Shown here: positions 11,434 through 21,858 of the stretch, piece after piece | Numbering within the stretch: position 1 is the first letter of the stretch | How the letters are laid out: each line of letters begins with the position of its first letter | Position numbers and translations under genes: made by a program | Assembly (NCBI GenBank): GCA_002245135.1 | Contig: NGBS01000605.1 | Span: 1 to 64,000 of the forward strand | Direction of reading: 5' to 3' | Length of the DNA: 64,000 nucleotides | DNA from: Proteromonas lacertae | Taxonomy: Eukaryota; Sar; Bigyra; Opalinata; Proteromonadidae | Notes under the pieces: generated by a model | The model's input: only the letters and a program-made list of their open reading frames with translations | Database searches by the model: none | What the model was told of the DNA's origin: nothing

Positions 11434-13034
11434 TTATTTCTTACTTCTTCTTGAAGATTTATTTCTTGGTATAAATATAGTAGATTCTTTATCAACATCA
11501 CTCATTGAATCTAATCTTTCTTTCACTTCAAAATTCTTCATCACATCTTCAAGGCTTTCTTCCAGATCTTTTATTTTATTCTTTAATTCAGCTACTTCGT
11601 TTAATTTACTCTTCAATAATGAATCATATTTGCTCTTATTTAATTCTAATGATTTATTAATGTTCTTTAAGAATTCTATATCATCATCGCTTCCTAATCG
11701 TTTTTCAAAGCTTTTTATTCTATTATTATCTTCATTTATTCTCTTCATCAATTCTTTGTTCTTTTCTTCCATTTCACCTAATTTCACTTGGTTTTCATGA
11801 ATAATATTCTCATAATATTGTTGTTGTTTATTTAGTTCCGATAAATAGAAATTCTTTTGGGTTTCTAATAAAGACGTCATTAATGATTCATATTCAAAAC
11901 GAACTTCATTTTTACATGTTGGATTATCCTATATATATATATATATATATATATATTACAATAAGAAATAATTTATACATCTGTTGATTCTCTATTATTA
12001 CTGCTATTATTCTCATCTTCATTGTTGTTATCTTCATCATCTGCAGATGGAAACTCCACTATCTGACCATCCTTCTGATCCTGTATCAATCGATGAACGT
12101 ATTGATTAGACACATAATCCCATACTCTTTGTGTTTCTAACTCCATTGAATATGCATGACCTGATTCTTCATAGTGTAATATTGCATGTTTAGCATGAAA
12201 GCGATCACAACCGATATGGCCACAAATTACACATATCCATAGATTATGATTATATTTACATTCCTAGGAGTATATTATAGAACATAAATATATACATCAC
12301 ATTGACTTTCTACTGTATTGCCTTCAAAGTGTCTGCAGAGAGGACATTCACTATTACTGTATTTTTCTAGGCATTTTGAGTGAAATTCGTGGTTACATGA
12401 TGTTATTAATATTCCACTGATATTTGAATCTAATCTTTCTAAACAAATAGTACAGGTTGGTAATTCTGTTAAATCATCTTTGATTTTGAAGGGATCTGTT
12501 AATTTTTCACTTGACTCTGTAGTAGTAGCACCAGTAGTAGTAGATAGGAGAAGTATTATAAAACTCAACTGATTCTACAAACACTAAATGACAGTAAATA
12601 GAAGGTGATTCTCGAAATTCTTGACCATTTAATCGTTTATATGCATTTTCTGATTCTTCTATTGTATTGAAACCCAAAAGACTGACCATTTTACCCACTG
12701 AACCATCTCTTAAAAAACGAATATAACTTGGAGAGACTGAATAGTATGTTAAATATCTCACTAAATCACCTAATGAATATGTATTTGGTATTGATAAGAT
12801 TAACAAAACATTTGAAGAAGCATATTGCTTGGATGAAAGACCAACTTTTCTGTAAAAGTGTATTTTACCCTCTATAGTCTCAGGATTGCCTGATTCAATG
12901 TAACAAATATCAGTTAATTCATTCTTCGGTGAAGATGGAGGGGCTGTATTATCTATTGCACTTTTGGATGATGTTATAATCGGTATTGGATGCGGAAGAG
13001 GTTCAGAGTTTAAACAAACTTTTATATGAAACAT
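11434..13034 (-). CDS. BRAP: BRAP2-type RING / ZnF-UBP E3 ubiquitin ligase
   Basis: Orthologue of BRCA1-associated protein 2 (yeast Etp1), a cytoplasmic ubiquitin-binding E3. Domains in order: a BRAP2 RRM-like domain (YIRFLRDGSVGKMVSLLGF, then NGQEFRESPSIYCHLVFVE), a C3H2C3-type RING (CTICLERL ... CNHEFHSKC ... CPLC), a zinc-finger UBP (WICVICGHIGCDRFHAKHA, then SMELETQRVWDYV), a coiled coil of about 130 residues, and a basic tail IPRNKSSRRSKK like that of the human protein. Introns 12264-12295 and 11929-11978 are clear. The join before the RING (about 12515-12569) can be an intron with an atypical GTTGAG donor or a one-base shift. The frame is open upstream to about 13115 without ATG, so ATG 13034 (MFHIKVCL) is chosen. 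Confidence 0.85.
11931..11956. repeat. (AT)13 microsatellite inside BRAP2 intron
   Basis: An uninterrupted AT dinucleotide run fills about half of the last BRAP2 intron, next to its acceptor. It is probably length-variable. Similar shorter TA runs occur in introns at 30793-30810, 48558-48578 and 50039-50054. Confidence 0.9.
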
Positions 13035-13143
13035 TTGAAGAATTTTTAAAATATGTTCATCGAAAAATATTTTTTTCACACAAAAAGAAACGACTCTATT
13101 TTCATTTAAACCCAATTCTATTTTTTAGTTTGAGTTTTTTCTC

Positions 13144-13585
13144 ATGAACTCTCTATCCCGTTTGGCTCATAATGGTGCAATAAGAAGAGCATACAGATTA
13201 GCAGTCCCTGCTATTGCTAGTTTTTCTTCTCATGAAGGTGGTGCTTTTGCTCCTCCCTTTGTAGTCAGAAGACCTGAAGTTGGTCCAGTATTATTAATCA
13301 TATTTTTATTGTTTTGTGTAGTTGTCAGAACATGCAGAACTTATGTGGGATGATCCATATGCACCAGAAACTTGTATTGATTTCGAATTACCAGGTTGGA
13401 AAACTTGGGAAACCTATGCATGGTTCTTTGGTGGTTTAGCAATCTTCCCAATTGGTTTATTTTTAGTAAAACTTACAGATCCACAAGGACACAATCCTGC
13501 TGTATAATAATTGAAAATTTTATTGTATTAGGCACCAAGAGAAGTTCCAGGAGCTGATCATATTTTTGGTGATATTAGACATTAA
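13144..13585 (+). CDS. NDUFB8: NADH:ubiquinone oxidoreductase subunit NDUFB8-like
   Basis: Accessory subunit of mitochondrial complex I. Three exons (introns 13288-13321 and 13502-13531) give about 115 residues. They contain an Arg/Ala-rich mitochondrial presequence, the family signature DPYAPETCIDFELPGW, one transmembrane helix (FFGGLAIFPIGLFLV), and the C-terminal APREVPGADHIFGDIRH. The length is slightly below animal NDUFB8 but usual for protists. The start ATG 13144 lies about 110 bases from BRAP2 on the opposite strand, so the two genes share a short divergent promoter region. Together with SDHC it shows that the organism keeps an aerobic respiratory chain. Confidence 0.82.
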
Positions 13586-13904
13586 CTTCTGTAATTAAAT
13601 AAATTATTATAATGAATTATTTTATTAAGACTGTGTTTGATCAATTAAACAAATGCAGAAGAATCAGGTGTATATCTAAAGCAGTCAACATAAATATAGT
13701 ACTATGAGTATTTGCTTACTTTCAATTCGTAAATATTGATGCGCTTAATTATAAACAGTATATATAATCATGATGATTGCGTTGAATTATAACACAAAAA
13801 AAAAAATAAACAGCTTGATAAGGCTTGACAAATAGAAATTAGTTTTGTCATTTTATCGCTATCAGATCATCATTCTTTTTATCTTTTCATAAAAATAGTT
13901 GAGT

Positions 13905-15273
13905 ATGTCCAATGAAATTTATCCTTTATTTCACGAAGGCTCTTTAGAAAGACTACATCTTTCAAATCAAAAAGACTTAGAACCAATACTTTCTACAAAA
14001 GTTGCAAGTTATGATAAAGACCATTTTGATGATGTAATGAGAGAAATAATCCTAGCAGATGAAGATCCAAGCGACACTTACTGCTTTGTAGATTATAATT
14101 CTTTATATTATCAAATGCAAAAATGGTTCACACTATTCAAAGGCATTCAACCATTTTATGGTATATTTCAATCAATTTATATTCTAAAAACTAGCCGTGA
14201 AAGCATTACCAGATAAAGATATAGTTAAAATAATGGCAGATACAGGTTGTTTATGTTTTGACTGTGCAAGTATGGGTGAGATAGACTTAGTATTAAATGC
14301 AGGTGTAGAACCAAATCATATAATCTATGCCAATCCAATAAAGGTATATTCTCTTCTAATTATTATTATCATTATTAGCCTATTGAACATTTAAAATATG
14401 CAAAGAATCACAAAATTATATACATGACACTTGATAACATGGAAGAAGTAGATAAAATATCTAAAATATACAATGACAATACTGCACAATTAATAGTCCG
14501 TATAGGTGTAGATGATAGTCACTCAATTATCGCATTAGGATCCAAATTTGGTTGTTCTGTAGAGGAAGGCAAGGAGATTATCAAACATTGTAAAGATTTA
14601 AATCAAAATGTGGTTGGAGCGTCTTTTCATGTTGGTACAGGATGTGATGATGTAATGGCATGGCCTAAAGCATTGGCAAGTTTAAAGGAATTATTCGATT
14701 TTGGTAAAAGTTGTGGTTTTAATATGAAATACGTTGATATTGGTGGAGGATTCCCTGGTATTGAAGCTCATATCAAATGTGAAGATATTGAAAGAGAATT
14801 AAGGAAATCAGTTAATAGCTTGTTTGATGAGAATGAGATTGTAATTTTTGCAGAGCCAGGGAGATATTTTTGCGAACCAATTGTTACAATTTGTAGTATT
14901 TATATATAATTGTAATTAATTTATTTTTTGAATAGCTTATATTACGCAAGTTAAAAGTGGAAATGGTAAAATGATATATCGTCAGAATGAAGGTGTATTT
15001 GGTGTGTTTAAAGATCACGTTTTAGTTCATGCTGAATTTGTTCCAGAAGTATTGATATCTGACAATATTGATGGGGAAAAAGGTTTATGCACATTGTATG
15101 GGCCTACTTCAAATAAGAAAGATGTAATTTTTGAGAATTTAGAATTACCAAAATTAAATGTCAATGATTGGATATGTTATAAACGGTATGGAAGTTATAC
15201 AGTTAGTCTATCATCTGTTGACATATCTCACAATATAGTATTTTTAGTTGAAAAGAATGATGAAGAAAAATAA
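13905..15273 (+). CDS. Ornithine/diaminopimelate decarboxylase-fold protein lacking the catalytic Cys
   Basis: Fold type III PLP enzyme closest to eukaryotic ornithine decarboxylase. Four exons (introns 14161-14194, 14344-14378, 14896-14935). The PLP lysine context PFYAVKALPD is intact and spans the first intron. ASFHVGTGCDD, VDIGGGFPG and FAEPGRYF are also intact. The dimer-partner loop that in ODC reads WGPTCDGLD (Cys360 in mammals) is YGPTSNKKD here, and the V-N-D-G-V-Y-G loop is RQNEGVFG, so the nucleophile and a substrate-contacting Asp are both replaced. It may therefore be an antizyme-inhibitor-like pseudoenzyme or have changed specificity. The frame is open and unbroken, so decay is unlikely. 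The start is ATG 13905; an upstream TTG is not used. Confidence 0.8.
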
Positions 15274-15354
15274 TTATATATCTTTGTTTGTAATTGATGT
15301 ATGTGTGTATTAATAAATAAAAATAATCTAAAAATAAAAATACATAATAGAGTT

Positions 15355-16860
15355 TTATATTTTTAAAGAAAAAGTTGTTGGATTTCCATTTACACTCACA
15401 ATGACATTCAACTCACCATTTAAATTAACATTTAATTCAATGTTTATTTCCAAACTATCTTTCGGTTTTGGAGGAATTGAAATACAGAATTCACCTAATT
15501 TTATGTTATTCTTAGCATAATATTCTTCACCTTCATAAATTGCTATTATTGCTTTATCGGCATAATCACTATTATAAAAAATAAAAGACTTTGAAACTGG
15601 TAAAAATGATCCTTTCTCAATTAACGGTTTAAATATCCTATTATCATCTATATCAGTCTCTCCTTCTATTCCTAGTGAATGAGTTATAATATCATGTATT
15701 TTATATTCATTATCACCATCACATCCATTAATTATGTTATTAGCATAATAAGTAGCTCCTTCAGCTACAATTTCATCAGAATTTTTATCATTTAATATCT
15801 TTATTTTACTAAATTCAATATTTAAATAATCTTGAAGACATTTTATTCTACTTGAACCACCCACTAATATTATATTATTTATATCACTTTCTTTTAATTT
15901 TGCTTCATTTATAGTCGACTTTACAACTTCCACTGTTTTTTTAAACAATGGCAAGTTTATTTCATTGAATTTTGTAGCTGTTATTTCAATTTCCTCATCT
16001 TTTATATCAACTTCAGCATTATTTTTTAAACATAAATAACTTACTTTTGCTTCTTCACAACGCTTTCTTAATTTAGCAAGTTGATTTGATTTCAATTCGA
16101 ATTTTTCTTCTGTTGTTCTTTCATATTCTTCAATTACATAATTCATTATATTATTGGTTATATCTTGACCTCCTAAATGATCATCTCCACCTGTTCCTAA
16201 CACATAAATATCTTTTCCTTCCACTTCGATTATTGATACATCAAATGTTCCACCTCCAAAATCGTATATTAATATTTTCTTATTATTTAAGTCTACATCT
16301 TTATTAATATTATTATAGATATAAGCAATAGCAGCTGCTGTTGGTTCATTGATTAATCTCAATACATTAAAACCAGCCTTTTCTCCAGCTTCTCTTGTTT
16401 CTTTTCTTTGATTTGTAGAAAAATAAGCAGGCACAGTAATTACTGCATCCTTCACTAGAAAGCTTGGATTAGCAACTATTAAAGGTGAAAAATGTTTTTG
16501 AATAAACTGAAGAATATCAGTCGATACTTGTTTAGGACTAACGAATTTTGATTTTTTATCAAATTTTAATCTGAAAAATATATCACCTTCGCGACTACCT
16601 ATACAAAAAGGATAAACATTCAAATTATAACCTTTTAAATCTTTATCTTTTTTACCTAAAAATCTTTTTGCATCAATTATTGGAGTCCCTTTATCTTTTG
16701 TGCTAATAGCAGCAACTCCTACTAACACAGTTCCATCTTCTTTATATTTTACAGTAGAGGGAAAAGTACTATCATAGCTTTCATAATTACCTAACTTTAT
16801 CCAACCAACACTACAATAGGTTGTCCCTAAATCTATGCCTACAGCATATTTTTTATTCAT
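15355..16860 (-). CDS. Lidless Hsp70 paralogue 1
   Basis: Intronless, 501 residues. The complete Hsp70 nucleotide-binding domain is visible: phosphate-1 GIDLGTTYCSVGW, the catalytic lysine in DAKRFLGKK, RLINEPTAAAIAY, phosphate-2 IYDFGGGTFDVSI and adenosine motif ILVGGSSRIK. After the linker IHDIITHSLGIE comes a beta-sandwich substrate-binding domain (KGSFLPVSKSFIF ... IYEGEEYYAKNN). The protein stops at VNGNPTTFSLKI, exactly where the alpha-helical lid would begin in a canonical protein of about 640 residues. There is no signal peptide and no EEVD, so it is probably cytosolic. It is the first of four head-to-tail minus-strand copies and shares near-identical blocks with copy 3. Confidence 0.92.
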   Translation of the reverse strand: MNKKYAVGIDLGTTYCSVGWIKLGNYESYDSTFPSTVKYKEDGTVLVGVAAISTKDKGTPIIDAKRFLGKKDKDLKGYNLNVYPFCIGSREGDIFFRLKFDKKSKFVSPKQVSTDILQFIQKHFSPLIVANPSFLVKDAVITVPAYFSTNQRKETREAGEKAGFNVLRLINEPTAAAIAYIYNNINKDVDLNNKKILIYDFGGGTFDVSIIEVEGKDIYVLGTGGDDHLGGQDITNNIMNYVIEEYERTTEEKFELKSNQLAKLRKRCEEAKVSYLCLKNNAEVDIKDEEIEITATKFNEINLPLFKKTVEVVKSTINEAKLKESDINNIILVGGSSRIKCLQDYLNIEFSKIKILNDKNSDEIVAEGATYYANNIINGCDGDNEYKIHDIITHSLGIEGETDIDDNRIFKPLIEKGSFLPVSKSFIFYNSDYADKAIIAIYEGEEYYAKNNIKLGEFCISIPPKPKDSLEINIELNVNLNGELNVIVSVNGNPTTFSLKI

Positions 16861-16989
16861 TTTTTAAAATCCACTCAAACCTTTTGCTTGATATTTTATT
16901 TTGAAAATTAACATAGATAAATGCTTCTGCAATATTTATTCATAAACTAATATATAATATCAATAGAATATTTAAATAGGATAATAAAT

Positions 16990-18471
16990 TCATAGCTTAA
17001 ATAATTTTTTATTAGTATCTGTGTGATTTACAGTGTAAGTAACCTTTAAAACTCCATCAATATCAATATACATACTTACATCAATAGCAATTGTATTAGC
17101 TTTATCTTTTGGAATATTCACCTCAATTTTATCAATTCTGACATTATTCTTTGTGTTGTTATTTTCTCCTTCGTATATCTTTATTACAGCTTTTGATGAT
17201 TGTTCACCATTAAAGAAAGTATAAGTTGCTTGAGCTGGGAGTTGACTTCCTTTCTTTAACACTTTAAACATTATATGATCTTCTTTTTCATCTGCTACTT
17301 CAACTCCAATTGAATGACTTAAAATATCATGAATTCTATAAGTGGTTTTATTGTTTATTAAATCATCAGCAAAATAGGAAGCACCTTGACAAACTATATA
17401 ATTTGTATTTATCTCACTTTTTATATTCATTTTAAATTCATTTCTCAACATGTTCTGTAAAGTGATTAATCTACTTGTTCCACCGACTAAAATCATATAA
17501 TCAATATTTCTTTCAGTTAAATCTGTTGATTTAATTGCTCTTTTAACCACTTCGATACTTTTTTTGAATAGATCTTCATTCAGTTTTTTAAAATTAGGTT
17601 CTGTTATTTCAACTGAATATTCTTCATCATCAAATTCCATTTCAATAACTGCATTTGTCCCTAAACATAACATAGTTATTTTTTGTTCTTCACAGTTATT
17701 TCTTAAATTGTGTATTCTATTATCATTCCATTTTATATCAGTACATTGCTTATTTAATTCATCTTTTACATAATTCATCATTCTATTAGTTATATCTTGA
17801 CCTCCTAAATGATCATCTCCATCTGTTCCTAACACATAAATATCTTTACCACTTACTTTAACAATAGAAACATCAAATGTTCCACCTCCAAAATCGTATA
17901 TTAATATAGTTTTGCCATTTAAATCCAATTTATAAGTATTATCATAACAATAAGCAATAGCTGCTGCTGTTGGTTCATTGATTAATCTCAATACATTAAA
18001 ACCAGCCTTTTCTCCAGCTTCTCTTGTTTCTTTTCTTTGATTTGCAGAAAAATTAGCAGGTACAGTGATTACAGCATCTTTGATTTGAAAATCAGGTTGA
18101 ATATATGGAGATGATGTTGCATAAACGAATTTTAAGATTTCTTCTGTCACTGCCTCTGGAGATTTATAGTCATTATTACCTATTTCATAATATGGTTTCT
18201 GTCCAATTCTAACCATAGTAAAAGGATAGACTTTAAAGTCATATTCACCAATATCGTTAACCAACTTGCCAATAAATCTTTTTGAATCACATAAAGCATA
18301 ATATTTATCTTTTTGTAAATTTGTAGCAGCCATACCAACTCTAATACAATCAGACTTGTATTTTACAGCTGAAGGGAATTCTTTTTCTTTTGCAAATAAA
18401 TTATCTGCTTTTTTAATCCATCCATAGCATGTAAATGTTGTTCCTAAATCTATACCTAAACAATATGACAT
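16990..18471 (-). CDS. Lidless Hsp70 paralogue 2
   Basis: Intronless, 493 residues from ATG 18471 (upstream frame starts only with TTG). NBD motifs are intact: GIDLGTTFTCYGW, CDSKRFIGKL, NEPTAAAIAY, YDFGGGTFDVSI and ILVGGTSRLI. The loop after phosphate-2 reads GTDGDDHLGGQDIT, where canonical Hsp70s have GDTHLGGEDFD. The linker region is IHDILSHSIGVE. The beta-sandwich domain ends the protein at NHTDTNKKLFKL with no lid helices. It is closely related to copies 1 and 3 in the middle third and more divergent at both ends, as expected for tandem copies with patchwork gene conversion. Confidence 0.92.
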   Translation of the reverse strand: MSYCLGIDLGTTFTCYGWIKKADNLFAKEKEFPSAVKYKSDCIRVGMAATNLQKDKYYALCDSKRFIGKLVNDIGEYDFKVYPFTMVRIGQKPYYEIGNNDYKSPEAVTEEILKFVYATSSPYIQPDFQIKDAVITVPANFSANQRKETREAGEKAGFNVLRLINEPTAAAIAYCYDNTYKLDLNGKTILIYDFGGGTFDVSIVKVSGKDIYVLGTDGDDHLGGQDITNRMMNYVKDELNKQCTDIKWNDNRIHNLRNNCEEQKITMLCLGTNAVIEMEFDDEEYSVEITEPNFKKLNEDLFKKSIEVVKRAIKSTDLTERNIDYMILVGGTSRLITLQNMLRNEFKMNIKSEINTNYIVCQGASYFADDLINNKTTYRIHDILSHSIGVEVADEKEDHIMFKVLKKGSQLPAQATYTFFNGEQSSKAVIKIYEGENNNTKNNVRIDKIEVNIPKDKANTIAIDVSMYIDIDGVLKVTYTVNHTDTNKKLFKL

Positions 18472-18623
18472 TGTGCAGTATTTTTTAAATCTCAAACATA
18501 TTTGATATTTTCAAAGGTTTTATTTAGCAGTACAGACATCAAAATGAATGTTTAAAATGATTATAAGAATATTTTTATTATTAATTTCTTATATTTACTT
18601 AATTAACTAGAAATTCAATTCAA

Positions 18624-20132
18624 TCAAAGATTTGTAATTTTCATACTTGTTTCTTCTCCATTTAACCTAGCAGTTACTTTCAACACACCATCGGTATCCA
18701 CATCCATACTAATCGATATCTTAATCTTTCCTATTTTCTTTTTTTCTAAAGCTACTTCAAATTGACCTAACATTATATTATCACAAGATTCTTCTTCATC
18801 TCCTTCTAATACTCGAATTACAGCTTTATCTGCATAATCACCATTACAAAATTCAAATTCAGTATGTTGAGGTAACATTGATCCTTTTGTAATTAATTTC
18901 CTCATTACTCTTCTTCCTCTTTTTTGTTCAGTTTCAATTCCAAGCGAATGATTTAAAATATCATGAATAATATATTTATCTCCTGATTTTCTTAATATTG
19001 AATCAGCATAATAAGCAGCACCTTCTGCTACAGCTTCTTCTGGATTAATATCACTTAATATTTCTATTGTTTCAAATTTCTTTTTCAATAATTCTTTCAC
19101 ATATTTTATTTGACTTGAACCACCTATTAACACTATCATATCTACATCTGATTCTTTCATATTTGATTGTTTTATGGTTTTCTTAACTACATTAACTGTT
19201 CTTTCAAACAATTGATAATTGATTTCCTTAAATATTGCATAAGTTATATGAATTGTCAATTCTTCATCACTGTCACCAAAGGATATTTCAACTTCACCAT
19301 TTTGCCCTTGTCCTAAATTGGTAACTTTTGCGTCTTCACATCTTTTCTTCAATTTATATAACCTCCTTCTATCATTCTTTACATCTATATGTTTTATTTC
19401 CCTTATTTCATTTATACAATAGTCTAATAAATTATTGGTTATATCTTGACCTCCTAAATGATCATCTCCACCTGTTCCTAACACATAAATATCTTTTCCT
19501 TCCACTTCGATTATTGATACATCAAATGTTCCACCTCCAAAATCGTATATTAATATTTTCTTATTATTTAAGTCTTTTTTACTTAAATTATCATAACAAT
19601 AAGCAATAGCAGCTGCTGTTGGTTCATTGATTAATCTCAATACATTAAAACCAGCCTTTTCTCCAGCTTCTCTTGTTTCTTTTCTTTGATTTGTAGAAAA
19701 ATAAGCAGGTACAGTGATTACTACATCTTTTATATGAAACTTTGGATCTGAAGATATATAAGGCGTATATATATCATATATAAACTTCAAAAGATATGTA
19801 GAAATCTCTGTTGGTGTTTTATTTACTGTCTTATTATTTATATTACATTCATACATTGGATTATTATTAACATTTACAATATTGAAAGGATATAATGAAA
19901 AGTCAAAGTCTTTTAATTCTTTAAATTTCTTTCCAATGAATCGTTTAGAATCATATCTCGGATAATTAGTATCTTTAACACCACAAGGAGTAGCAGCTAC
20001 TCCACATTTCACTTCATTTCCTACAAATTTAATTTGAGCAGGAAATGGTTCTTTAAAATTCACTTTACCTTCTCTAATCCATCCTACACATAGATAAGTT
20101 GTTCCTAAATCAATTCCAATAGAATAACTCAT
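18624..20132 (-). CDS. Lidless Hsp70 paralogue 3
   Basis: Intronless, 502 residues. It begins MSYSIGIDLGTTYLCVGW and carries YDSKRFIGKK, NEPTAAAIAY, YDFGGGTFDVSI and VLIGGSSQIK, so the ATP site looks functional. The linker is IHDILNHSLGIE in place of the hydrophobic DLLLLDV-type linker. The beta domain contains KGSMLPQHTEFEF and VLEGDEEESCDN, and the chain ends at EETSMKITNL without lid. The 145-base block 19431-19575 appears base-for-base the same as 16150-16294 in copy 1. A GGCTTGAT motif lies at 20179-20186 upstream of the start, inverted relative to the gene. Confidence 0.92.
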   Translation of the reverse strand: MSYSIGIDLGTTYLCVGWIREGKVNFKEPFPAQIKFVGNEVKCGVAATPCGVKDTNYPRYDSKRFIGKKFKELKDFDFSLYPFNIVNVNNNPMYECNINNKTVNKTPTEISTYLLKFIYDIYTPYISSDPKFHIKDVVITVPAYFSTNQRKETREAGEKAGFNVLRLINEPTAAAIAYCYDNLSKKDLNNKKILIYDFGGGTFDVSIIEVEGKDIYVLGTGGDDHLGGQDITNNLLDYCINEIREIKHIDVKNDRRRLYKLKKRCEDAKVTNLGQGQNGEVEISFGDSDEELTIHITYAIFKEINYQLFERTVNVVKKTIKQSNMKESDVDMIVLIGGSSQIKYVKELLKKKFETIEILSDINPEEAVAEGAAYYADSILRKSGDKYIIHDILNHSLGIETEQKRGRRVMRKLITKGSMLPQHTEFEFCNGDYADKAVIRVLEGDEEESCDNIMLGQFEVALEKKKIGKIKISISMDVDTDGVLKVTARLNGEETSMKITNL

Positions 20133-20244
20133 CTCGTTAACTTTAAACTTTAAACTTTAAAATGAAAAAAAAAGATTTGGCTTGATTGTTTTTAAATTTA
20201 AATTTACACAACAATATGATGAAAATATTATTACTAATTATCTC

Positions 20245-21750
20245 TTAAATATTTATTCTTATATTTGCTGGCTTATCATTTGCATTAGCAGTAACAGTTA
20301 AAACACCATCTAAATCTATCGCAAATGTCACTTCAATACTTACTTCACCAGCTCTTTTCCTAGGTATTTCAATTTTGAACTGTCCAATCTTAGTACATTT
20401 ATAAACTTCAGTATGTTCACCTTCATAAATATTCAAAATTGCATCTGGAGCTTGATCTTGATTATTAAACGTTTGTGTTTTCTTACATGGCAAAATGGAA
20501 TTCTTTTTCAACATAGGAACCATCTGACCATAACGTCCATTTTTAAAACCTTCTAATCCAATAGTATGGTTTAAAATATCATGAATAATATACTGTTGTG
20601 AAGCCTCTCTTGTCATTAATGAATTTGCAAAATAAGCTGCTCCTTTAGCTACAGCTTCATCTGGATTAATTTTCTTATAGATTGGAACATTGAATGTATC
20701 CTTCAATAGTTTTTCAACCCTTGGGATCTTACTACTTCCACCTACTAACACTATACAATCTAATTTCCTCTTAGATGGATCAGATATTTGGTTAATTGCT
20801 CTTTGAACAATTTCTATTGTTCGCTTATAGTATTTTTCACATAAATTATCCATTAATGAACGCGATATTTTTATTGTATCATCACCCATAGCTATATCAT
20901 ATTCAAATGTAGTTGATAATTGAACTTTAGCTTCATTTACATTATTTCTTAAACGACTTACTTTTTTAATCATTTTTACATCTGTTGAATTAACATCCAG
21001 ATTAATGCCAAAATCTTGAATTGCTTTTTGAATGCAATAATCCAATACACATTTGGTTATATCTTGACCTCCTAAATGGTTATCTCCGTCTGTTGATAAA
21101 ACTGTTATTTCATTATTCACAACTTCAATTATTGACACATCAAATGTTCCACCTCCAAAATCATATACCAATATTCTTGAATTGGATTTATTTACTCCGT
21201 TTTCAAACACATAAGCTACAGCTGCTGCTGTTGGTTCATTGATTAATCTTAATATATTTAATTTAGCTTTTTCACCAGCTTCTTTTGTTGCTTTTCTTTG
21301 GCTATTGCTGAAATATGCTGGTACTGTAATAACAACATTGTTTATTTTATCTCCTGGTAATCTTTGTATTGCTCTTTCGAATATATACTTCAACACTTCT
21401 GAAGATACTTCTACTGGTGTTTTTGTAATATCAGAAAATGAATAAACTGGGTTGTTATCTTGATCTATTATCTGAAATGGACAGCTTGAGAAATATGATT
21501 TATCTATTGTGTCATACTTCTTGCCTATCAATCTTTTTGAATCGTATAAAATTCCAGGGCTACCTTTCACCATGTTATTCTCTGCAGCTGCTCCAACGAT
21601 AATTTTATTTTTCACTAAATCAAAATGAACTATTGAAGGAAATGTTGACTTACCCACATCTGAATCGATCATTTCTACCTTATCGTTATTAAAAAATGCA
21701 GCACATGAGAATGTTGTGCCCAGATCAATACCAAATGAGTTGACTGACAT
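20245..21750 (-). CDS. Lidless Hsp70 paralogue 4
   Basis: Intronless, 501 residues from ATG 21750 (MSVNSFGIDLGTTFSCAAF). It retains YDSKRLIGKK, NEPTAAAVAY, YDFGGGTFDVSI and VLVGGSSKIPRV, the last being the most canonical adenosine motif of the set. Its loop GDNHLGGQDIT and linker IHDILNHTIGLE are slightly closer to ordinary Hsp70s, so it may be near the ancestral type. The beta domain has KKNSILPCKKTQTF and IYEGEHTEVYKC, and the protein ends at DKPANIRINI, lidless. It faces copy 5 head to head across about 108 bases, so the two probably share a bidirectional promoter. I see no clear heat-shock element there. Confidence 0.92.
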   Translation of the reverse strand: MSVNSFGIDLGTTFSCAAFFNNDKVEMIDSDVGKSTFPSIVHFDLVKNKIIVGAAAENNMVKGSPGILYDSKRLIGKKYDTIDKSYFSSCPFQIIDQDNNPVYSFSDITKTPVEVSSEVLKYIFERAIQRLPGDKINNVVITVPAYFSNSQRKATKEAGEKAKLNILRLINEPTAAAVAYVFENGVNKSNSRILVYDFGGGTFDVSIIEVVNNEITVLSTDGDNHLGGQDITKCVLDYCIQKAIQDFGINLDVNSTDVKMIKKVSRLRNNVNEAKVQLSTTFEYDIAMGDDTIKISRSLMDNLCEKYYKRTIEIVQRAINQISDPSKRKLDCIVLVGGSSKIPRVEKLLKDTFNVPIYKKINPDEAVAKGAAYFANSLMTREASQQYIIHDILNHTIGLEGFKNGRYGQMVPMLKKNSILPCKKTQTFNNQDQAPDAILNIYEGEHTEVYKCTKIGQFKIEIPRKRAGEVSIEVTFAIDLDGVLTVTANANDKPANIRINI

Positions 21751-21858
21751 AAAAATGAGAAAACTAGTTTTGGAAGTTTTAAGCCTCACATACTCAGTTT
21801 AATAACTTTTGCTTATTAAAATAGCCTCAGATACCAAAATTACACTAGAAGTAAATTC

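Noticed and set aside
11357-11800. Plus-strand open frame antisense to BRAP2
   Set aside because: Ser/Phe-rich shadow of the BRAP2 coiled-coil exon. Only the first 25 residues lie outside that exon and they lack a start.
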